From Ignavibacteriota bacterium (GTDB lineage: Bacteria; Bacteroidota; Ignavibacteria; SZUA-365): a stretch of DNA of 64,000 nucleotides. The stretch covers positions 156,567-220,566 of the forward strand of contig JACRFB010000072.1 in assembly GCA_016218045.1 (NCBI GenBank). The letters run 5' to 3'. Position numbers and translations under genes: made by a program. Within the stretch, counting starts at the first letter, position 1. Every line of letters starts with the position of its first letter. This document shows, one piece after another, positions 55,936-64,000 of the stretch. The notes below the pieces were generated by a model. The model saw nothing but the letters and a program-made list of their open reading frames with translations, was not told the DNA's origin and searched no databases.

Positions 55936-55948
55936 GACTCTCTCACAC

Positions 55949-56989
55949 CTAGTACCCACGCTTCACAACCTTGTCGTAGTCTGCGCGTGCCATCATTCGT
56001 GCAAGTTCATCAAAGCGGACTCGGGGCTCCCAGCCGAGCAGACTCTTTGCTTTTCCGGGATTGCCTATCAAGAGATCGACCTCGGTGGGACGGTAATACG
56101 ACGGATTGACAGTGACGATGGCGGCGCCGGTACGCGTGTCGCGGCCGACTTCCTCCACACCTTCACCCTCCCATGTGATGGGCATGTCGAGCTCACCAAA
56201 GGCCACCTCGACAAACTCGCGCACTGTATGGGTTTCACCTGTCGCAATGACAAAATCGTCGGGACTGTCCTGTTGCATCATCCTCCACATGGCCTCGACG
56301 TATTCGGGGGCGTAGCCCCAGTCGCGTTTTGCGTTCATATTCCCGAGCGAAAGCGACGGCTGAAGGCCGGCCTTGATGCGTGCCGCCGCCCGTGTGATTT
56401 TCCGCGTCACGAAGGTCTCACCCCGCCGTGGCGACTCGTGATTAAACAGAATGCCATTGCTCGCGAAAATGTTGTATGCCTCGCGATAGTTCACCACGAT
56501 CCAGTATCCGTAAATCTTGGCGACCGCGTACGGCGACCGCGGATAAAAGGGTGTGGTCTCGCTTTGAGGTACTTCCTGGACCTTCCCGTACAGCTCGCTC
56601 GTGGAGGCCTGGTAGAATCGTGTGGACACACCCGTCTCCTTGATTGCATCAAGAAAGCGCAGGGTCCCTATGGCATCCACTTCGGCGGTATATTCCGGCA
56701 CCTCGAACGACACTTTCACATGGCTTTGCGCCGCCAGATTGTATACTTCGTCGGGCTGCACCTTCTCGAGCATGCGGTTCAGATTGCTCGAATCGGTCAG
56801 ATCCCCGTAATGCAGAAAGAGCCGTGAGTTCAACACCGCGGGATCGTTGTATAAATGATCGATGCGCCCGGTGTTGAAAGAACTGCTGCGACGGATCAAT
56901 CCGTGGACTATATATCCCTTCTCAAGAAGCAGCTCTGCAAGATAGGAGCCGTCTTGACCGGTGATACCAGTGACGAGTGCGGTTTTCAT
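55949..56989 (-). CDS. gmd: GDP-mannose 4,6-dehydratase
   Basis: A 346-residue extended SDR that makes GDP-4-keto-6-deoxy-D-mannose from GDP-mannose. It shows the N-terminal [16 protein letters not shown] coenzyme loop, [15 protein letters not shown], the catalytic Thr/Ser-Glu in [12 protein letters not shown], YxxxK in [10 protein letters not shown] and the C-terminal [20 protein letters not shown]. With fcl it gives GDP-L-fucose for the surface glycan built by this locus. ATG at 56989; the 5' side is filled with 7- and 8-nt repeats. Confidence 0.95.
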   Translation of the reverse strand: MKTALVTGITGQDGSYLAELLLEKGYIVHGLIRRSSSFNTGRIDHLYNDPAVLNSRLFLHYGDLTDSSNLNRMLEKVQPDEVYNLAAQSHVKVSFEVPEYTAEVDAIGTLRFLDAIKETGVSTRFYQASTSELYGKVQEVPQSETTPFYPRSPYAVAKIYGYWIVVNYREAYNIFASNGILFNHESPRRGETFVTRKITRAAARIKAGLQPSLSLGNMNAKRDWGYAPEYVEAMWRMMQQDSPDDFVIATGETHTVREFVEVAFGELDMPITWEGEGVEEVGRDTRTGAAIVTVNPSYYRPTEVDLLIGNPGKAKSLLGWEPRVRFDELARMMARADYDKVVKRGY

Positions 56990-57007
56990 GATGTACTGTT
57001 GTTAGAC

Positions 57008-57073
57008 GTGAGACGGGAGACGGGAGACGGGAGACGGGAGACGTAAAGGCGTAAAGAGGTAAAGGCGTAAAGA
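57008..57073. repeat. 7-nt (GAGACGG) then 8-nt (CGTAAAGG) arrays
   Basis: Five GAGACGG copies at 57008-57042 are followed directly by CGTAAAGG/AGTAAAG-type 8-nt words at 57043-57073. Two repeat families are joined head to tail. Confidence 0.85.
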
Positions 57074-57101
57074 CGTGACACGCGAGTTGTGTCACACCGA
57101 G
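57074..57101. repeat. 28-bp element identical to 63754-63781
   Basis: A 28-bp stretch (begins CGTGACACGCGAGTTGTG) identical to the one at 63754-63781. In both places it immediately follows a CGTAAAGG array, so the array and element travel together. A TCGACAAGCTCGGGGTGACA element follows at 57169-57192. Confidence 0.85.
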
Positions 57102-57210
57102 TGTGTCGAGGTGCGTAGGAGTGGCCTAATCATCTAATCGTCAGACCTTGCGGCGTAGCATCGTCGCCCCTCGACAAGCTCGGGGTGACACCATGTCGTT
57201 GTTCCTTTAC

Positions 57211-57297
57211 TCATCCAATCGTCTAACCGTCTAATCGTCTAACCGTCTAATCGTCTAACCGTCTAACCGTCTAATCGTCTAATCGTCCAATCGTCCG
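57211..57297. repeat. 8-nt tandem repeat array (TAATCGTC/TAACCGTC)
   Basis: About ten copies of TAATCGTC, TAACCGTC and CAATCGTC ending at the base before the stop codon of the sugar epimerase/dehydratase gene. Together with 56990-57210 the whole gap is repeat DNA with no gene. Confidence 0.9.
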
Positions 57298-59286
57298 CTA
57301 CGACGAAACGCGCAGCCGCTCCACATGCTCATCGGGGGACATACGGTCAGGATCACCGATGCCATCCCGGTATTCGGGAACGATGGTGGTTATCAGCCGC
57401 ACAAATGCTGCGCGGTCGGAATGATCGATACCCGACAGTGCCGAGCGGAGATACTCCTCGTACTCGTCGAGTGTGGCGATTCGTGTACCCTGCCCGTTGC
57501 CGTCAATCGGCAGGCCGCCCCACCCGGTGCTGTCGAATTTTGGATCCACAACAGAGAATATTTTTTCGTGTTTCGAGCGTGTGATGATTTCTCCCTCGCG
57601 GAACAACTCCTCGACGAGCTTTTCACCGGGTCGAAGTCCCGTGTACACAATGTCGACATCCTTGAAGGGTTTCTGTCCTGCGAGCGAGATGAGGTCCAGT
57701 GCCAGATCGAGCACACGCACCGGTTCACCCATGTCGAGCACGTAGATTTCCCCGCTGCCCTGCAGCGCCGACGTCTGCAGCACCAGTTGTACTGCCTCTG
57801 GAATAGTCATGAAGTAGCGGCGCATGTCGGGATCGGTGATCGTGACAGGTCCCCCCGCCGAAATCTGATCCATAAATATCGGCACGACACTGCCGCGACT
57901 GCCGAGCACATTGCCGAACCGCACGGCGACGTAGGGCGCGTCGTATTCGCGCCGGTAGAGCTGCAACGCGATCTCTGCCATGCGCTTGGTAACACCCATG
58001 ATACTGCGCGGATCAACGGCCTTATCGGTCGAAATGAGTGTGAACTTCCGCACCTGCCGCGCACGCGCGCACTTGAGCATCGTGATCGTCCCGAGCACGT
58101 TGTTCGTGAGTGCGTCCACGACATTGTCCTCCATCAGGGGCACGTGTTTGTGCGCGGCGGCATGGTAGATGTACGCGGGTTCGTGCTCACGAAGAATCGA
58201 CGATATGCGCTCCTCGTCCCGTATGTCGGCGATGAGCGTCTGCAATCTCAGCGACGGGTGTTTCTCGCTCAGTTCCCTGTGTATCGCGTGTATCGAATTC
58301 TCGCCATGACCGAGCAGACACAGCGACGCCGGCTGGCTCTGCGCAATGAGGCGGCAGATCTCGGATCCGATGGATCCGCCCGCACCGGTCACAAGCACGC
58401 GTTGTCCGTAGAGCATCTCCTTCACTCGCGACATGTCGGTTTTTACCGGATCACGCCGCAGGAGATCGTCGATGCGAAGATCGCGGAACTGGCGCAGCTC
58501 CACCGTGTCGTTCAACAGCTCGCTGACGCTCGGGAGTGTGCGCGTCTTGATCTTCAACGGTTCGGTGATGCGCAGTATCGACTGAATCGTCTTGCCCGAG
58601 GCCGAGGGCATGGCGATCAGCACCTGCGAGATCTTCATGCGTTTGCACACTTCGGGAATCTTCTCCCTGTCGCCAAGAACCGGAATCCCGTAAATCACAC
58701 CGCCCCGTTTGCGTGGATCGTCGTCGATGAAGCCGACCGGCGTCAAACCTCCCGCGGGGTTGCGGAGCAGTTCCTTCGCGATCATTGTGCCCGAGTTTCC
58801 GGCGCCGATGATGAGAACGCTGCGTGTGGTGTCGAGGGCGGGTTCACGTTTCTTCTGTTCGGTGCTGTACATGCGCCCCAGCAGGCGAATGCCGCCGTGA
58901 ATAACCAGCGACAACATCAGGTCGATCGCGGGCACAGAGCGTGGAATCGCGTGCGGTATCTTTGGAAAAAGCGGGAGCAGCAGCAGGTAGATGATGTTGA
59001 ACGTGAATCCCGCCGTGAAAATCGCGATCAGGATCACCGACACTTCCTCGATGCTCGCGTATCGCCAGAGATGTTTGTACATGCCCAGCTTGTAATACAT
59101 CACCAGCTTTATGACGATGGAGAATCCCGTGTAAACGGCCAGCGGCGCAAGGTAGGGTTGCCAGTCCATCATGTTGTCGAGCCGCAAAATCAATGCGATC
59201 GCGGGCACGATGGTCATTGCGAGCAGGTCGAACAACAGATAATGCCTGTTGCGCATGTGTATGACTACCGACGCGAATTCTCTCAT
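57298..59286 (-). CDS. Membrane nucleotide-sugar epimerase/4,6-dehydratase (FlaA1/WbpM/PglF type)
   Basis: A 662-residue inner-membrane enzyme. Four N-terminal helices (~residues 14-120) precede a CoA-binding-like Rossmann domain (~140-260; VLIIGAGNSGTMIAKELL). A second NAD-binding SDR domain (~285-560) has VLVTGAGGSIGSEICRLI, and its later part includes TLISTDKAVDPRSIMGVTKR, where Met replaces the usual Tyr seen in WbpM relatives as well. Such enzymes make UDP-4-keto-6-deoxy-HexNAc. The next step, 4-amination, fits the DegT aminotransferase of the same locus. ATG at 59286. Confidence 0.9.
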   Translation of the reverse strand: MREFASVVIHMRNRHYLLFDLLAMTIVPAIALILRLDNMMDWQPYLAPLAVYTGFSIVIKLVMYYKLGMYKHLWRYASIEEVSVILIAIFTAGFTFNIIYLLLLPLFPKIPHAIPRSVPAIDLMLSLVIHGGIRLLGRMYSTEQKKREPALDTTRSVLIIGAGNSGTMIAKELLRNPAGGLTPVGFIDDDPRKRGGVIYGIPVLGDREKIPEVCKRMKISQVLIAMPSASGKTIQSILRITEPLKIKTRTLPSVSELLNDTVELRQFRDLRIDDLLRRDPVKTDMSRVKEMLYGQRVLVTGAGGSIGSEICRLIAQSQPASLCLLGHGENSIHAIHRELSEKHPSLRLQTLIADIRDEERISSILREHEPAYIYHAAAHKHVPLMEDNVVDALTNNVLGTITMLKCARARQVRKFTLISTDKAVDPRSIMGVTKRMAEIALQLYRREYDAPYVAVRFGNVLGSRGSVVPIFMDQISAGGPVTITDPDMRRYFMTIPEAVQLVLQTSALQGSGEIYVLDMGEPVRVLDLALDLISLAGQKPFKDVDIVYTGLRPGEKLVEELFREGEIITRSKHEKIFSVVDPKFDSTGWGGLPIDGNGQGTRIATLDEYEEYLRSALSGIDHSDRAAFVRLITTIVPEYRDGIGDPDRMSPDEHVERLRVSS

Positions 59287-59434
59287 GCTGTCTCAGTGTG
59301 AGCCGCGATCAGCATATATGTGATCCGATGTGTGCCCATACCAGAAATTGTAAATGCCGGAATAAATAATTCGTAATGTATGCTTTTCGGCCATCTCTGC
59401 ATAATCACAACACGTGGCTCGGACGGTGGGGCGC

Positions 59435-61243
59435 TCAGTAGAGTCCGTACGAGACCGTCACCCCGAACGATACTCCCGGCGCCCAGGAACTTCCGAGGTA
59501 ATCGGCCCATTCCTCACGCGCAGTGTGCTGCACGTCGAAGCGCGCGTACAGATCGTGCAATGGCATCCACCGCACGCCCGCACCCAGGACGCGCAGTCCA
59601 AACTCGGGGCGCGCCAAGAAGGCGGGCTGCACACGCGGCACTGTCAGCGGCGAGGGATAGGGGCGCGCAAAACGACCGAGCGTGAGAGAGAGATTCGCCT
59701 CGAGCCAGCGAGCGGGATGTACGGTGTGCACCAGGGTCAGGAGATCGGCGTTCCCCCCGATCCAATGACCCAACAGAACTTTGTGGGATGTGTATTGTTG
59801 CGTGGGATTCGAATTCGAATACACGTACGGATACACGCGCGAAAATTCCAGACGAGTTTCGGATGGCAGCCGAACAAATGGCGTGTATGCGTCAGTGACA
59901 CGCATGCCGACGGTGTACGCCACATGATAGTCGAAGTTTGTCCGATCGCCTCCGAGCGCCTTGCTCAGATCCATCTCGTCAATGAAACCCGTACCGTAGA
60001 GCGTCAGGTTCCGGATCGGCGAGTATTTGACGTCGGCAAAAAACTGGGAATTGCCCGAGACAAAACGTGTCCACCTGTCCGCTGCACGGAATGAGATGAC
60101 GGGAATCAGGAACAACACGTTCACATCACCACCGCCGTACACGATCGACTCTCCCAGTGCGGCCTGCAGATTCGGCAGAACACGCGCCGTCACCGAATGG
60201 GAGGCCATGTATTTCGTTTCATGAAATTTCTGACCCGCCCATGTGCGCGCGGTGTCCAGTATGTCCGAGAAAAGCCAGGCATGAAAGTATTCGAAATAGA
60301 GCCAGTCGGTGATGCGTATCTGGTAGTTGATCATCGGCACTGACGGCGCCTTGTCGGAGAAGATGATAGCGCCGTCGCGCCCGCTGCCGAGCTGCACGTC
60401 CATCTTCTGCACGCCCGCGACGAGCCACGGATTCGAATACCACATCTGTGCCTCGGCAACCTCGTATTCGTACGATGTGGCCGACGATGACGGGCCGCGG
60501 ACAACCCCCTGCTCCCGTGTGCGGAATGCGAGCGGGTCGTAGGTGATACCGCTTACTCCGTTGTCGTACCAGCGCATGTATGCGCCGAGCCACGGTCCCA
60601 CATACCCCCACGCCTGTATGCCGTTCGAGCGTCGGATGATATCGTCTGCATCCTGCCGTTTTGTGTACCCCGCGCGACCGACAAGATCCACCGCAAGATA
60701 ACTCCGGGCCGGAGTCGCGGAGCGAATGTGCAACAGATTCCATCGCTCTTCCGTCGGTGTGATCACGGTGCTGTCGGAGGAATACATGCGGCGCAGTTCC
60801 TCGGCAAACTCCTCGCGGTAGAACGCGAGCTGCTCGCGGTCATACGAGGTGAGAACACGGATCCGGCCGAGTGAATCCAGCGCGCGGGCGATGTCCATGC
60901 GTGGAAGCGGACGTTGAAAATCTACCAATCCGATGCCGTACCGTGTTTCGATCCGGTCGAGATACTCGTATGCGGGATGCCGCAAGGGCAACATCACCGT
61001 CTGCGCCGCGGTCTGCACGGGAACGGCGAAGAGCAGCACGAGGAGGACCAACAACAACGGGACAGCGGGACAACACAATAGTGTCTCGCTAAGCGGAGTC
61101 GAAGCGCGACGGGACAGCGGGACAGCGGGACAGCGGGACAACGCAATAGTGTCTCGCTGAGCGGAGTCGAAGCGCGACGGGACAGTCTCCACTGTGCGGA
61201 AGCCCGTGAGCTCCCGTGGCATTCGTCTGTTGATACAATCCAT
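59435..61243 (-). CDS. Wzi-like capsule-assembly outer-membrane barrel; N-terminus rewritten by repeats
   Basis: A long beta-barrel family protein of capsule-assembly (Wzi) type. It has LPLRHPAYEYLDRIETRYGI, LAVDLVGRAGYTKRQ, and LFLIPVISFRAADRWTRF, with the terminal strand GVSFGVTVSYGLY ending in Tyr. The mature part begins near QTVMLPLRHP. The signal region LLCCPAVPLLLVLLVLLFAVPVQTAAQ (in two parts) starts inside a GGGACAGC-type repeat array, and the ~55 residues before it are entirely repeat-encoded. The true start may be the ATG at 61243, or a TTG at 61078 that gives 547 residues. It lies in a surface-polysaccharide locus. Confidence 0.75.
   Translation of the reverse strand: MDCINRRMPRELTGFRTVETVPSRFDSAQRDTIALSRCPAVPLSRRASTPLSETLLCCPAVPLLLVLLVLLFAVPVQTAAQTVMLPLRHPAYEYLDRIETRYGIGLVDFQRPLPRMDIARALDSLGRIRVLTSYDREQLAFYREEFAEELRRMYSSDSTVITPTEERWNLLHIRSATPARSYLAVDLVGRAGYTKRQDADDIIRRSNGIQAWGYVGPWLGAYMRWYDNGVSGITYDPLAFRTREQGVVRGPSSSATSYEYEVAEAQMWYSNPWLVAGVQKMDVQLGSGRDGAIIFSDKAPSVPMINYQIRITDWLYFEYFHAWLFSDILDTARTWAGQKFHETKYMASHSVTARVLPNLQAALGESIVYGGGDVNVLFLIPVISFRAADRWTRFVSGNSQFFADVKYSPIRNLTLYGTGFIDEMDLSKALGGDRTNFDYHVAYTVGMRVTDAYTPFVRLPSETRLEFSRVYPYVYSNSNPTQQYTSHKVLLGHWIGGNADLLTLVHTVHPARWLEANLSLTLGRFARPYPSPLTVPRVQPAFLARPEFGLRVLGAGVRWMPLHDLYARFDVQHTAREEWADYLGSSWAPGVSFGVTVSYGLY
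61055..61182. repeat. GGGACAGC array with a 44-bp duplication, inside the Wzi-like reading frame
   Basis: 8-nt GGGACAGC copies flank two 44-bp copies (61067-61110 and 61135-61178) differing at two positions. Each copy carries the 28-bp element also present at 3685-3712. The two copies are 68 bp apart. Confidence 0.85.
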
Positions 61244-61281
61244 GTTCCGTGTTCTTCCGTGTCTTCAGTGGATATATGCTG

Positions 61282-61340
61282 CTTTACCTCTTTACCCCGT
61301 CCCCCCCTTTACCCCTTTACCCCTTTACGCCTTTACGCCC
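61282..61340. repeat. 8-nt array (CCTTTACG; CGTAAAGG on minus)
   Basis: About six copies of CTTTACCC/CTTTACGC that begin inside the last codons of the sugar transferase and fill the gap to the Wzi-like gene. Confidence 0.85.
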
Positions 61341-61924
61341 TTCCGCAACACCGTGCGTACAATCAATCCGATATTATCCACGACACGCGCCCGATCGAAC
61401 CACTCCAGATCGATACGTAGTTTTTCGGGCAGCACCTGCTCGATGTACACACGCTCGTGATCCTCGCCGCGAAGCAGGGAGCTTTCGTCAACAAATGTGA
61501 GGGAGGCGGCGCTTGTAATCCCCGGCTTGAGATCGAGGATTCTGCGGAATTCGTCGGGATAGTACTGTATATACCTCGGATCCTCGGGACGCGGTCCCAC
61601 CAGACACATTTCACCGCGGAGCACGTTCACAAGCTGCGGGAGTTCATCGATTTTTGTGGCGCGCAGAAATCGGCCGATACCGGTAATGCGACTGTCGTTT
61701 GCGGAGGTGATTGCCGAGCCGACTGCCGCCGCATCCTGCTTCATGCTTCGAAATTTCAGAAGCGTGAACTCCACTCCTCCCTGTCCTACACGACGAGCGC
61801 GGTACAAAATGGGTCCTGGTGAGGATGAGCGTACCAAGGCACTGATCACGAGCAGAACCGGAGAGAGGAGAAACAGACCGGCGGCGGAAGCGGCAAGGTC
61901 GAGGATGCGGGGAAATCGCTGCAT
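61325..61924 (-). CDS. Bacterial sugar transferase (PglC-type phosphoglycosyl transferase)
   Basis: A 199-residue monotopic membrane enzyme that loads a sugar-1-phosphate onto undecaprenyl phosphate. An N-terminal re-entrant helix (LDLAASAAGLFLLSPVLLVISAL) precedes GPILYRARRVGQGGVEFTLLKFRSM and the catalytic Asp-Glu in ATKIDELPQLVNVLRGEMCLVGPRPEDP. The size matches the short PglC group. The last residues (RKGVKA) and the TAA come from the CGTAAAGG repeat. ATG at 61924, 3 bp after a small ORF. Confidence 0.92.
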   Translation of the reverse strand: MQRFPRILDLAASAAGLFLLSPVLLVISALVRSSSPGPILYRARRVGQGGVEFTLLKFRSMKQDAAAVGSAITSANDSRITGIGRFLRATKIDELPQLVNVLRGEMCLVGPRPEDPRYIQYYPDEFRRILDLKPGITSAASLTFVDESSLLRGEDHERVYIEQVLPEKLRIDLEWFDRARVVDNIGLIVRTVLRKGVKA

Positions 61925-61927
61925 GTG

Positions 61928-62139
61928 CTAGTCTTCGAGACCGAGCATTTTTTGTGTGTCGCGCACATGGCGATGCACAGATTCAATGACTCCGCACGTC
62001 TTTGCAGCGGGATCCAAACCTTTTGTCGCATCAATCATTCGATGACCAGTCGAAGGGACATCGCGAGGGACACAAATTTCCACCGTTTCTGCATGCGGAC
62101 AGGAGTTCCAGAATTCGAGATGTCGATTCCTGTCCGTCA

Positions 62140-62143
<4 letters not shown>
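61928..62143 (-). CDS. Small coupled ORF of unknown function
   Basis: A 71-residue frame (starts MMTDRNRHLEFWNSC, ends QKMLGLED) whose ATG overlaps the aminotransferase stop as ATGA and whose stop is three bases before the sugar transferase start. This tight packing argues for translation. No domain is recognised. It contains CPHAETVEICVPRDVPS and an Asp/Lys-rich end. It could be a remnant of an acetyltransferase expected here, or a genuine small protein. Confidence 0.45.
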
Positions 62144-63663
<1,520 letters not shown>

Positions 63664-63666
63664 TGC

Positions 63667-63753
63667 GTGAAGGGGTAAAGAGGTAAAGGCGTAAAGGGGT
63701 AAAGGCGTAAAGGGGTGAAGAGGTGAAGGCGTAAAGAGCTAAAGGCGTAAGGG
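63667..63753. repeat. 8-nt tandem repeat array (CGTAAAGG/GGTAAAGA)
   Basis: About ten copies directly upstream of the aminotransferase start codon. It is followed by the 28-bp element at 63754-63781, which is identical to 57074-57101. Confidence 0.9.
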
Positions 63754-63781
63754 CGTGACACGCGAGTTGTGTCACACCGAG
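63754..63781. repeat. 28-bp element identical to 57074-57101
   Basis: Exact second copy of the element, again next to a CGTAAAGG array. The 63782-63859 interval shows no gene. Confidence 0.85.
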
Positions 63782-63859
63782 CCCTGGAGGGGCGGCATTC
63801 CAAGACTCAATACAGGACCAACTCGCGTAGCTTCTCCATTTATTGCGAAAGTGCTATGG

Positions 63860-64000
63860 TGTACTAGCTACGATTAGACCTGACAGACGGTGGTTTGGTC
63901 GGTCTGATTCGAAGTCTCAAAAGATGTTGGTAATGTATCGAGGAGTTTTTCTTTTGCAAGCGGTATGGAATCGAGAAAGGTCTGCATCGGCGTCTTGCCA
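63860..64000 (-). mobile_element. 3' end of an IS481-type insertion sequence
   Basis: The coding part below identifies an IS481-type transposase. TGTACTAGC...GACCTGACAG (63860-63886) starts with TGT and lies at the outer end, as expected for the terminal inverted repeat. The rest of the element is beyond the window. Confidence 0.6.
63874..64000 (-). CDS. IS481-family transposase, C-terminal part only (runs off window)
   Basis: The frame from the window edge reads GKTPMQTFLDSIPLAKEKLL and ends 22 residues later at TAA (63874-63876). GKTPMQTF(L/I)DS...AKEKML is the usual C-terminal end of IS481-family DDE transposases. Only 42 codons lie in the window, so intactness cannot be judged. Confidence 0.65.
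   Translation of the reverse strand, partial: GKTPMQTFLDSIPLAKEKLLDTLPTSFETSNQTDQTTVCQV

Noticed and set aside
57325..59301. Long plus-strand frame opposite the dehydratase gene
   Set aside because: It is an antisense shadow of a well-supported gene in GC-rich DNA and shows no recognisable domain. The same applies to 4061-5323 (+), 25115-26380 (-) and 29681-31144 (-).

Overview
The window is about 60% GC by eye and gene-dense. It looks like a chromosome segment from a bacterium of the Ignavibacteria/Kapabacteria-Chlorobi side of the FCB superphylum. The main reason is that at least three secreted proteins end in type IX secretion-like sorting domains of the NYPNPFNPST...YxLP type. FCB-style surface proteins (beta-helix with sorting tail, VCBS/UnbV repeats, DUF5683, beta-barrels ending in Phe or Tyr) point the same way. 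No rRNA, tRNA or CRISPR array was seen.

Layout. 1-16 kb: scattered housekeeping and accessory genes (two small enzymes, DMT exporter, RlpA-like lipoprotein family protein, AI-2E-type permease, PPK2, a VCBS/UnbV surface protein, PaaN-type aldehyde dehydrogenase, POT peptide transporter, a sorted surface protein, photolyase, DUF2461). 16.2-24 kb: a two-component signalling block on the minus strand (two histidine kinases, one NarL-type regulator, two receiver proteins). Two of its transcription units carry the same operator-plus-promoter block. 24.5-33.8 kb: beta-helix surface protein, secreted protein, AmrS-type radical SAM enzyme, a nucleotidyltransferase-like protein and two overlapping B12-binding radical SAM enzymes, then Ddl. 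34-36.6 kb: DUF5683, then glnA coupled to an Lrp/AsnC regulator. 36.7-40.8 kb: methyltransferase plus three glycosyltransferases in a tight operon. 41-47 kb: an ECF sigma factor, a probable dual-membrane-spanning anti-sigma factor, rhomboid protease, beta-barrel, hydrolase, TPR protein and DUF3467. 47-54.7 kb: a giant vWA/repeat surface protein, a phosphoesterase and a secreted protein. 54.7-63.7 kb: a minus-strand surface-polysaccharide locus (GDP-L-fucose synthesis, FlaA1/PglF-type dehydratase, Wzi-like barrel, PglC-type sugar transferase, DegT aminotransferase). The window closes in the 3' end of an IS481-type element.

The most striking signal is not a gene. At least a dozen arrays of degenerate 7- or 8-nt tandem repeats (words such as GGTAGAT, TGATCGTC, GGGACAGC, CGTAAAGG, ACTTTCT, ACTCCCA) are packed against stop and start codons, and several have entered reading frames. 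The clearest case is the DegT aminotransferase. About 105 codons of three different repeat families sit in frame between its cofactor-binding Asp and its catalytic Lys. Because 7 and 8 are not multiples of 3, a gain or loss of one unit would switch the gene off or on. The Wzi-like protein's N-terminus, the AI-2E permease C-terminus and the sugar-transferase C-terminus are also written by such repeats.
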